Shown piece by piece: positions 22,818-32,723 of a stretch of 64,000 nucleotides of DNA. The stretch is from positions 18,981,758-19,045,757 of the forward strand of contig CM073323.1 in NCBI GenBank assembly GCA_037043015.1, read 5' to 3'. The notes under the pieces are model-generated. The model was not told where the DNA came from. It saw nothing but the letters and a program-made list of their open reading frames with translations, and did no database searches. The translations under genes were made by a program, and so were the position numbers. Position 1 is the stretch's first letter; every line of letters starts with the position of its first letter. The DNA is from Bryum argenteum (Eukaryota > Streptophyta > Bryopsida > Bryales > Bryaceae).

Positions 22818-25777
22818 TCACCTGTCGTCTATACTTTTGAAGTCTCTTGGCCGGACAGGTTGTTGAAAGGTCCACACTCTTGTTTCTTCGCTTGAATTAG
22901 ATTCAGCAGCAGAAGCTTCAGTCTTCACTGTTATCATCTCCAACCCTTGCTTGTTGCCACTGTGAACGGTGCCAGAATCAAACATAGAGCTTTCAGGCCG
23001 CTGCACTAGACTGGCTACGTTTATTTTTTCCACGGATGGGAGCTTGGATGTGGTACCCAAGGTTTCAACTGTCCCCTCATCAGTGACCTTCACAGCGGCC
23101 TCAGCTCTGTATCATTTGCATTTCAGCCAGCATGAAAGTTCTCAGGTTTTCAGTTACAAATTGTTTACACTACCCAACGCTCGTCAAGTGGTCAGCAAGA
23201 CAATGTAGATTGTTATAAATCAGAGCATTCTGAAGACGAGCCTAAGTTCCGCCTCTTTTAGAGAGAAATTCATGTCAAGCGACACCAACAGAGACTGTAG
23301 AGATACTTTTTCGCACCTGACAGCCAAAGTCTCAGACCTTAAAACAGCTCCATTCGAGTCTCCGTTGCCTTGCGAACTTCTCTGCATCAAATGCGTACCT
23401 TCTGCATCATCTTCCAAGGTTGTAGCAGTGCGTCCACAATGCATGCTGTCTTTTGAGTCCAATTCAACATCCTGCTTGTTGCCTTTTGGATTAGACCTAT
23501 TATTCTTGGCCTCCCCTTGCGACACTGGACTAACCTCGGCTTCAGAAGTCTCCAGAGAAAGTCTTCGTGTAGCTCCAGATTTGACTCCTTGGCGAGAAGT
23601 TGACAGCTGCTCAAGGACTTCCATCGTTGTTTGATAAGTGATATCAAGGGTATTATTACCGAATGGGCTGGGCTCGGGCTGTGCTGGATCAATATCTTGT
23701 GAATCAGTAGCAAGAGCAGCAGTACACTGTGGTCGCGATTCTGGCTGTGAAATGCTTGAGTGGGGTGTTGGAGTTCCTGCGACTAAGTGCAGTTCATTCA
23801 TAAGCTTGAGAACGGGGAGGTCTTTCTCTTTGCTTTTGAAATACTCTGCAAGGGTCTTAAACTCTTTCACAGGTTTATGAGCAACGGGGATGCTCTTCTT
23901 CTCAGGTTCTACGCAAGGAAGCACACTTTTCTCGGGTAATCGGATATGGTTCTTTCGAATAAGTTCAGCAACAGAACTTGCGCTCTTCCTTGCAGGCTCG
24001 TCAAACAGAGAGCGCGTGCGCTTCACAGGACTCTTGAAAAGAAGCTTGTTCACGTCTTCCTTAGCTTTGCTTCTAACGTGAATCTTCGACGTCTTGCTTC
24101 GAGTCGAATCGATGACGTCGACACCCCTGCATAAGCGTGGCCTCAAACCTCCCAGCCTCGTTGCCTTCCTCAGCAGGTTCAGGAACGAATCCTCGTTAAC
24201 AGACGCCTCTTGTAAGACTTCACGGACTGGCGCTTTCAAATGAGAACTGGAGTGCTCGTCTTCTGAGTTTTTGTTGTCGCTTGGATCTGCATAGATGCTG
24301 ATCTTGTTACTTTCTTTCTCCCAAGTTTTTCTCCTTAGAGGCACCGATCTTGGTGATGTGATAGGAGAGGGGGAGAAAACTGACAGCAGCTTATCTTTCT
24401 TGGTGGTGGTCGAAGTCACCTCAACTGATAACTCCTTGCAATTCGTCATGTCATAAATCTGCAGCGAAGACTCCCTGGTTGCACAATGTGAAGTCGAATT
24501 GCACCGCTTGACAGCTACAGTCCCTTCGCTTCTGGAGACAATGCTCCCCAACGTCGGTCCATCGTGGCCTGCATACCTCTTGCTTTTGACCAGATCTCCA
24601 AATGAAGGACTCCCAAACTCGTCGCCAGGATCTATGCCACGAGCCATAGATGATCTTCTACCTTGAGAGAGACATTTCAGTCGCTGCTTGCTAAATTCCG
24701 TGCTGCTGTCGGAAGTTATGTTACCTGCCTCACTAAAGGTGACTAAATCGTTCTTTCTAACTACTTGAATGTCGCTATTTAGTTGAAGGCGCTCCATCCT
24801 TGTGGAAGGTCTTGAAGGCTTGCGCAAGCCGGTAGCTCTAGAGTTTCGAAAGGGTAGGAACTCTCTCGCCGAATGGTACTCAATCTCTCCATCTGAGAAA
24901 TCTGTAGCATTGCAACCGAGAATCAAAAAGAGTAAGCCTTAGCACATTGAAGTTTGTTTCTAACAAGGAGCATCGAATATATCAACATTGCATTTTTGTC
25001 CCGCTATGCACTTAATGAACTCAGTAGATTCCCAAATGCCACTCAATTCGGGGCTAGCAACTGACGCCAAGAACCAGCAACAAAGAGTTGGAAGATTTGT
25101 AAACGCACCTTGCGAAGCATCATAGAGTTCTACAGCTTTCAGGATATACTCGCCACTTTCAGAGAGAGGAAGAATGAAGTCGTCATCAAACAAGTCGCAC
25201 CAGATGAAATTGTCCTTGTAATTCCTGGTCCATCAAGTGCGACTACTTAGTTATGGAGTACAAAAAAACACAACACATCACATTTCAGATTCTTCTGCAA
25301 CCGAGGCCGCATTACGCACGGACGATTGGGAGTCAATTTGGGATGAATATTCTAGTACCTTTTGTAAGACCAAGAGAATGAATCCGCCATGTTTTTTCCT
25401 CTCAGAGCAATCAAACGAGCTTTCACATCTGAAACACCATTGCAAAGATTAAGAATTGACCTCACAACAAGCAAATAGCAGCCATTTTCTGTCAAGCTCA
25501 CCAACATTACTCAAGCTACTTTTAAGTTTTGGACAAACAGACCACAAAACAATACACGACACAAAGTGAGCGGGAAACCGACTACTGCGACTGGCAGTGC
25601 TATACCTCTCAAAGTAGGACCTGGTTGATGCGCAATATACTGTACATTGATCATATGCGGATGCTCCAGCTGAGTGCCGCGGCAAAGCAGATAAAGAACT
25701 TCAGCCACGCGGACATCAGGCGTGGAAGAACAAGAGCGGCGCGGAGTCTCCATTTCAATCAAGAATCTCCCCGGCAT
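22818..25777 (-). CDS. SOK: SOSEKI (DUF966) polarity protein
   Basis: Five exons on the - strand: 25777-25606, 25428-25359, 25224-25109, 24901-23338 and 23106-22818. All have GT-AG borders and compatible phases, giving 736 residues. The N-terminus is a DIX-like domain (about residues 25-119). Its landmarks are VLYLLCRGTQLEHPHM, TLRDVKARLIALRGK, SFSWSYKRNYKDNFIW, DLFDDDFILP and GEYILKAVEL, the SOSEKI signature. The long remainder is Ser/Arg/Lys-rich and probably disordered. SOSEKI proteins polymerise through the DIX domain at cell corners or edges in land plants and recruit partners. An upstream in-frame ATG (25822) exists. I prefer 25777 because SOK leaders are short, but 25753 is also possible. 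The exon 4 donor (AAG|GTCTGA) is the least certain junction. Confidence 0.92.
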
Positions 25778-26337
25778 TGTCACGCACCACGTCTCACTCG
25801 CCTTGCGGCAGGCGCATTGCAACCTTGTGATTGGCGCCAGTCAATTAAACCCTGGGAATAGAGTCTAAAGTCGCTCCTTCCACGTTGAAATTTGAATTCA
25901 CAGTTTCGTTGCCGAAGTATCAATCTCCAGTTCCAGCATTCAACTACTCTTCTGCTACGGAGTTAAGGTGCGGCCACTCTGCAGATAAATTAATATCAGA
26001 GCCGTGCATCATCAACACACGAAGTGACATCTTCAAAATCGCAATCAATAGAGCTATATCTCAACAATAAGCATCTCACCAACTTTTAACCTCGTTGTGT
26101 CAATTTTCACCAGCCATCACCATAAAGCTCAAGAAAAAGCCAATTCCAGAATAGACCAATTGTGACAACCTCGTTTCAACCATCCTCGCAAACTAATACA
26201 GAGTTATGACTTACTCTTACGCACCATGGCCTCATATTACAAGAAGAGGCAAGGATTCTCACGGCTGTATCGCAATCATAGAAAACAAAGATCCTGTCTA
26301 GACGGCAACACTCAAATTCAAAATCTGAATGACTTAC

Positions 26338-26746
26338 TTTGAATCCTTTCAATCGCGATGAGGATTAGAAATGCTTCGAGCTCTATCTGCATCGTGGACT
26401 TGTTAGTGACACTGTCCCTTTGAAATGGAGCGCTCCGCAGCTCATGAATGCAATCCTGACGGTCCTGTGATTTCCAAGCGGGAAGACACTTGCAATTGAC
26501 AGTTCTGCCATAGAATCTGACAACTTCTTGTAGGCACCGATCGGCAAGCTTATTATACAGTAGTGTGACTCTGGCTTCCATCGGATCCTCTTGTTTTATA
26601 TCAACAGAGTTCATCCGGAAAGTCTTTGAAAGGTGGACTAAGGCGTCCTTTGGCTCATCCAAATGGATGAATGTTGGGACACGAGGATGAGCATTTGTTT
26701 GCTTGTAGTTGACCGTGTGCTTCAGAATTTGTTCTTTTGTGATCAT
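26338..26746 (-). CDS. First exon of an unrecognised gene, next to the MULE insertion
   Basis: An open frame starts at ATG 26746 (MITKEQILKHTV) and runs 136 codons to a good donor site (CAAA|GTAAGT at 26338/26337). The protein is soluble, with a possible amphipathic C-terminal helix (ELEAFLILIAIERIQ). I do not recognise the family, and downstream exons could not be identified before the SOSEKI start at 25.8 kb. The open frame continues upstream through ATG 26818, but that part lies inside the transposon end. The element sits 11 bp upstream of this ATG (20 bp upstream if the target duplication is counted), so the original 5' UTR or an earlier exon has been displaced by 10.5 kb. It may be a dead or truncated gene. 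Confidence 0.4.
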
Positions 26747-26756
26747 GGAACTGGTT

Positions 26757-26766
26757 GTTTTGAAGC
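26757..26766 (+). repeat. 10-bp target-site duplication, left copy
   Basis: GTTTTGAAGC directly outside the left end of the MULE, repeated exactly at 37313-37322. Mutator-like elements duplicate 9-11 bp. Confidence 0.88.
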
Positions 26767-26801
26767 CAACGACGCTAGGAAGTGAGCCTAGAAATGCGAG
26801 C
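26767..26801 (+). repeat. MULE left terminal inverted repeat
   Basis: It pairs with 37278-37312 in reverse complement at the same distance from both ends. The core GTGAGCCTAG is identical, followed by short GAGCTTGYGAGC repeats. A possible start codon of the neighbouring host ORF frame (26818) lies just inside. Confidence 0.85.
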
Positions 26802-26948
26802 TTGCGAGCAATGAGCATGACTTTGTGAGCTTGAGGGAAAAAGTATGTTTTTATAATTATATTTATAGTGAATAAAAATGTATATCATGATTAGATAAAT
26901 TTATTATGTTGACAATAGATAAGTTTATTATTTTAAGTAGAAATATAC

Positions 26949-27103
26949 CCTAAAACCGTGGGTCATGGTTGTACCTATAACCGTGGAAGTAGACAAATTT
27001 TGTAGAAATAAAATAAGATAACTGATTGTAATGATTGTAATAATTTGCTAAATGCTTCATTTTACAGATCCACTCACCTCAAATGTAGTACCTAAAACCG
27101 TGG
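26949..27103 (+). promoter_or_regulatory. Left subterminal motif array CCTAWAACCGTGG (x3)
   Basis: Copies at 26949-26961, 26974-26986 and 27091-27103. Inverted copies near the right end make these the likely transposase- or accessory-protein-binding sites, as subterminal repeats do in MULEs and CACTA elements. Confidence 0.75.
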
Positions 27104-27331
27104 AAATACAAGGATAATGTAGGAGACAAGTGACATACTTGCTATGTCAATATTAAAGAGAATATCACATACTCATACTTATAGAAAAAAATCAAGGAGT
27201 AGATCTCCTCAACATGTAATAATAAAATCTAAGCATTTAGTTGCTAAGTATATAAGAGGTAAGGCTATGACTCTAAGGCTATAGCTGCAATACAAGAAAT
27301 AAGGCTACAATTTCAAGCCTATGAAATAAAT

Positions 27332-30300
27332 CTAAATATTCTCTATGATGATTTGGGCGCGTAGAAGGAGTTGCTTCACTTCGTTGAAACTCAAGCTTAG
27401 GTAGTGGATGAATGTGTCATCCTCACAATTCATCTTGCAGAAATAGCGAAAAATGTAATAAATATGTTTACAATTAACATATTGCCCACGTTTTCCAATC
27501 GATGACACAGCCATGTTTTGGAAATCTGGACACGTACACTCTGGGAAGTGGCTGATAGAGATTCGATAAACCTTTTTGTTTGGATCTGATCCAGATTCCA
27601 ACGAGATTATTGCACCAAGACCTGGAAATGGAAGAAGTGTCACACTTGTGATGGTACCTTTGATGTTGCGTGCGCTTTCCCACTTATTCCGGTGTTCAGC
27701 AGTTGGAGCGCGTCCGTTGCGGCGAATGGACTTACTATTCCGAGTTGTTGGAAAAATGTCCGGATTTACCGGGCTTGGATGATTAAAGACATGTGCGTCA
27801 ACACAGTTGGCCAATGAGAACATACGTCGAGGTGACATCTCTTTATGATCTTGAAGTGTAAACCCTGCCTCTTGTAGAAGAAGAGTTTCATGGCGTGTCA
27901 AGTGAGTGCCACTCAAAACAGGCCATACTTCCGGAACATGAGGCCAATCTAGAACCCAAGGTTGTTTACTACCCTTTACACAACGCTCAATATCGTCTGG
28001 ACAGAACCAAAAATCGGTAACAATCTCCTTGTTTCCACCGTACTGAGTTTTTCTACCTCTGTATGTTGGTGCAGGGGTTCCCTTTGAACCCTTTGCAATA
28101 CGAGCACTACACTTAATATTTGTCGATGCTTGTTGGGCATGACATTTACAGCTCGATTTGTGAGAGATCCTAGCTATATGCCACTGTGACACATCACAAT
28201 CAGACTCTAATGCTGTCGTCACATGAAGATTATCTTCGTGTGTTGTAAGAAGTGTAGACCCTTCTCTCAATTCTCTATGAGATGCTGCAGACCTAGTTTG
28301 TATCCGGGGTTGTGAAAAGTTTACCTTGTCAGGTCTATGTGAGTCTCCATCATCACCGGGCGGAAGATCTAGTTTCCTTTTTGTGCTACCAAAGATTTCT
28401 TCCCCCTCCAGATGAGGAACCCGAGTATTGGCAACCTCAGCACCCGGAAGTTGGCCAACTGCTTCAGCAATTTTTTTTGGGTCACCAGAACGTGTTGCTG
28501 CACGTAACTTTAGTTCCTGCTTTGATGGACCCATATCTGACAGATTGCCCTTCTTCTGGTACGCCCTGTAGTTGGTCATTTGCATTACTGCTCGGATCAT
28601 ATCGTCGCAAGTGGCCACATAGAGGTCATTGCCACGATTCCCTGACTGTTGCAACCACTTGTTGTGAACAGTTTCTGACAAGTTACAGGATGGCATGTCT
28701 GCCAATTCTTCAAGGCTACGTCCCTGCATCAACACATACACAAAAATTTAACATAAATATTGCATATCACTGTATATATATGCAATTATGCAACCATATG
28801 AATATCCAAACAAAAGATGAAGATTGTACCATTTGCATAAAGCCTCCCCATTGACGGTAACGAAAGTGCCAGAATGCTAGCCAAAGATTTAAATCTCGGA
28901 TAGATTCTTCAGATGAAGCTCCTGATGAAAGCCACCACGCCCGAATAGCTAGGTACTTTGACTCTGCATCGTCAAGTGTCTTCGAATCCTTATATTGCTT
29001 ACAAAGGCGGTTGTGTTGCTCCTGCATGTTGGGCTTGATGTACTTCTGAGTATGCCGAATAAGCGACGTGGTCCAATGCAAAAGGCATGTTCGCTCTCTG
29101 CCCTCCATAGGTATCTTTGGATCGCCACTCCCGTAAATAATGCGGACTGCGTTCCAATTAGCTTGTGCACTGTCGGCCATGAATCCCTTGAAATTGGTTT
29201 TCTCCACACCGTGACGTTGCATAACTTCATTGAGCTCCCTCCACATGATACATTGAACCTTAGTGTCTTCCGATTGCATGTCACAAACAAAGAATCGTCA
29301 ACTTTTGCAATATTTTGTGTCATACACATGACACGCCATTGTAGTCCAGTCCTGAACACGTTTGACATGGTCAAACATGAGCCAAGCGTTCTGAAGATCA
29401 CCTCCTGGTTGCATGCGTTCAACAAGGTTGACACCACTGCCCGGACCATCTTCCAACATTTTGAATAAGTAAACCTTGTCCTTCCCTTGGCCCGGAAACA
29501 CACTACTTTGTATGTACTCAAGTGTACTATACCTCTTCATTGCAAGAATGTTATCAAATGCACTTTGCCCTTGCCCCGCCTCTATTTCAAATGAAATCGT
29601 GTTTCTCAAATTTGGGAACTCGAGGTACTCAAACTTATCCAACACATTCTCCAAGTCTTTCCCTCGAAGCATCTCTTTTGCTCCAGATCCACTGTGAATG
29701 AGGTACTTGTCTAAGAACTCTTTACTTGCAGCCATAGCTATCGCTGAATTCTTCGCAGTTGGTGTTTTTGCGACTTCTTTAGCAATTAGACTGGATATTG
29801 TGCTCACAGACTCACGACAAACACCGGTAGACACCGGATGGGTATGCACCCCTAAATGGATGCACGCCCTCGTCATATCGTTTGTACTAAGGACGTAGTA
29901 TATACGACCGTCACAGAAACTAAGACATGTTGGAGGAACTTTGCAAACTTTGCAAACTAAAGTAGATGTAAGAGGACGCGTTGACCCAGCTTTAAAAGGA
30001 GTGTTGGTTTGGCCAGACCACTCTGTTTCATTCTTCTTTCCTGCTCTTGATAAGAAATCGCATGCATCATTCTCACAGACCAAATGACCGACACAAGAAG
30101 ACTTTCTAAAAGTTAGTCCTTCTTTGTTGTGAATATTAGTTGTTATAGTTCGACACCATGCATGACCATCATATCGCTTATCCATACCATCCATTTGATT
30201 CCTTGAACCAGGTATGGAAGAATGACTCGGAGGCAACTCAAAGATGACATCTCCATTGTATACTGGAGGGAGAAATTGGACTTTATGATACGTAATCTTG

Positions 30301-30851
30301 TCATAGTCAATAGACGCAAGTTTAGTTCTAGAACCTGGAAGAGAAGAGAGGCGTCTCAAGCATTGCATAATACTCGGGGGTTCTCGAGTATTATGATGAC
30401 ATGGAGGCCGAGAAATGTTAGAATAACCTGAAGACTGGCCTAGAGTATGAGCAGAATTAGACTGATCACTAACAGAACGTATAGTTGTAGGTAAAGGGAC
30501 ATCACGAGAATGAACTACATCGTTAGGAATTTGACCTTGTGATGAGTCACTTGACAATTCCACTGCATCACCATGACACTCTTGTTTCACTCTTGATACA
30601 CTTAGACCAAACGCCCTGTATCTTCCGCTTGGAAGAAGCCAGTATTGTTCATCTTCGTCATGACAACTCAGTTGCAAAATAGTTCTATCTACAACACTAG
30701 ATTCAGAGAACACCTCTTCTTCAATAAAAATTGAAGAGAGTTGTAATCCGAAGCGCACGTGTAGGATTTGGGCAGACACTCTAGCACGACCTTGTTCTCC
30801 AACTTGGAAAACAAGGGGGATTGGGTGACCAGATGCTCGAACAAAAGCCAT
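27332..30851 (-). CDS. MULE-like transposase with WRKY-GCM1-type and SWIM zinc motifs, one in-frame stop
   Basis: Exon 1 is 30851-28830 and exon 2 is 28723-27332, with a 106-bp GT-AG intron. Seen in order: a novel N-terminal region; a WRKY-GCM1-type zinc cluster (SCVGHLVCENDAC ... LVCKVCKV ... HLGVHTHPV); an RNase-H-like core with first Asp in YDTKY, second in FMADSAQANW, and a downstream acidic helix (SSEESIRDLNLW); a Lys/Arg-rich spacer; and a C-terminal SWIM finger (CTCPDF ... NCKH), the usual MULE C-terminal module. A TGA at 29298-29300, between YCKS and RFFVCD, interrupts an otherwise continuous frame of about 1,140 codons. It is probably a CGA-to-TGA decay mutation next to the catalytic core. 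No exact family name is claimed. Confidence 0.85.
28724..28829 (-). other. Intron of the MULE transposase
   Basis: The donor ATG|GTACAATC and acceptor GATGCAG|GGACGTAGC join GGFMQM to GRSLEEL in frame. The 106-bp length is normal for this window. Confidence 0.8.
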
Positions 30852-31471
30852 ATTGTAAACCGAACAGATGTTGTAAACAAGAAGCGGAAAGAGAGCATAA
30901 CATAATCTTAAGAAATAACTATCAACAATGGAAGTTAAATAGGAAAAATATCGGAATTATTGCATGCACTTTAAAAAATTGAATGGTATTTTATTAGATT
31001 CTAACAAAAATAGAAAGCGGCACAAACCGAACTTTAGGTGAAGTATATGTTATTAATAATGGTTGTTTATGATTAAATAAAGTAAGGAGAATTAGAAGTA
31101 GGTATGCGTATGTGTGGTAACATGTGAAATGTCAGCAATCATATTATAAACAGGGAATACAAGTATATAACGCCGAAAATATATTTTTGGTAAGACGCCA
31201 ATATGATTTTAGAGTAGCCGTCAAGTTACTGACAATATCTAGATATAGAATTAATTTTTTGAAATTCAAATTATGTAGCCGCATGTTGTTCCGCGGAAAT
31301 TCCGTACTCGTTTTCTGACAATTAACGCGGATGACAATATCTGAGTACCGGTGTTCAATTGTGAATGTGGTAGAATGTATTGGAGCTTGGAGTTTCACTC
31401 ATTCTCAAATGCTTCGTGCAGGCACCACTTAGCGCAGCCTTAGCCGTCGTTGTGAAAGCTATTGGGGACAC
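30852..31471. promoter_or_regulatory. Divergent promoter region of the MULE
   Basis: 620 bp of AT-rich DNA between the divergent transposase (-) and the small ORF (+). No clear TATA or repeated motif was fixed. The subterminal CCTAWAACCGTGG motif is absent here. Confidence 0.5.
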
Positions 31472-32198
31472 ATGAAAGAGGGTAGTCATATTGTTAATCA
31501 ATCGACGGAAGCAACACGGAAGCGGAAGAAACGAAGAGGTGGCACTAGTTTTAGTGGCTCTAAGGAGAGGAGGCGTAGGGAGTTAAAGAAGAAGGCAGTT
31601 TTGAGTGAGATTTGTGGGGAGACTATAAGAACGGTATGTGAGATTGACGACAAGAGGGTTAGATCAAGTAGAAATTTTAAGAGTGGTACACTAGATATCG
31701 CGGTTGTTGAGGAAAGTGAAGAGGAGGAGAAGGGAGTGCGATTTAAAAGATTGTCAACAATGAGTTCGGAAATTGAACGTGCGCCACAGAGCTTTGTAGA
31801 AGAGAGTGATTCTGATGATGAGACGGCAGGCGGGTCCATAGCTACGGTAAATAGTCTTCTTATTCAGTAAATTGCATGTCATATTGACAATGTATTCTTA
31901 GATCTTGTGTACATGAAGTGAATCATTAAGTGAAGTGATTGTTTTCAAAGAAATGGTAGCTTTATGAAAAATATTAAAGTTTTTGTGTATCTTGTACTGC
32001 ACCTTTACTTTTGTAAAGGGAGGTGGCGGAATTATATGCGCCCAAGAGTACGACATGGAGGAGTCGGATAATGACGAGGTGAATAAGGATGATCAGATCA
32101 AGACTATCGAAGCAACAACAATGAAGTTATTGCCTTCCAAGAAAAGAGCTCATCTGTCACACGCAAAGGTAGAAGAGACTTTCTTTATTAAGGGTTAA
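31472..32198 (+). CDS. Small highly charged nuclear-type ORF of the MULE
   Basis: Exon 1, 31472 to about 31848, starts at ATG (MKEGSHIVNQ) and ends at ACG|GTAAAT. Exon 2 starts after AAAG| at about 32020 (GGGGIICAQEYD) and ends at TAA 32198, unless it splices again at AAAG|GTAGAAG near 32166. The product of about 185 residues has a strongly basic N-terminus (RKRKKRRGG, KERRRRELKKK) and acidic patches (EESEEEE, EESDSDDE, MEESDNDEVNKDD). No known fold is visible. It could be an accessory gene, or 5' exons of the downstream ParB-methyltransferase gene. I favour a separate gene because AT-rich, poly(A)-signal-like sequence and a TTTAGGG box follow before the next ATG. Confidence 0.45.
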
Positions 32199-32589
32199 AT
32201 AAATAATTGAAGTTTTCTAATAATTTAAAGCGATGATACTTGAAGTTGGCTTAGAGTATGGAAAAGTATGATACATTTTATTCATGGATTGAGATTTTAT
32301 TTCATTGAAATGTAATATCACTATTGTTTAGTTTGTAAGTACTGCTTGCATTGGAAAGTCAAAGCAAATTAATATCTCAGTATTCTACAAAATGCTCATG
32401 TGTTATATTCTTGTATTCCAATGAATTAAAAAAATTAAATAAAAAGAATTGGCTCAATTAGAAGATATTCCATTAATGCACTTACGTACTCATCCACTTT
32501 CCTAAGCACCTCCCAAACCCCATCCACCAATCATACTTTCTCAATAAACCTAATTTTCATATTAGATCTAGGATTGGCGGCTTGGCGGC

Positions 32590-32618
32590 TTTAGGGTTTA
32601 GGAATTTAGGGTTTAGGG
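32590..32618 (+). promoter_or_regulatory. Telo-box-like TTTAGGG cluster
   Basis: TTTAGGG occurs three times and TTTAGG once in 29 bp, about 105 bp upstream of the ATG at 32724. Telo-boxes are known in the promoters or 5' UTRs of plant growth-related genes. Here it suggests that the methyltransferase-like gene has its own promoter. Confidence 0.5.
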
Positions 32619-32723
32619 ATCAAAGGTGAGGTGAAGCTTGTTCACTTTTTGGTTATCTTGTTTTGAGTTTTGAGTTTTGAGTTTTGAGATTTGAGTGTGT
32701 GCTTATTGAAGGAGAGGAAAGAG

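Noticed and set aside
28312-28854. 180-codon + strand ORF
   Set aside because: Antisense shadow of the transposase second exon.
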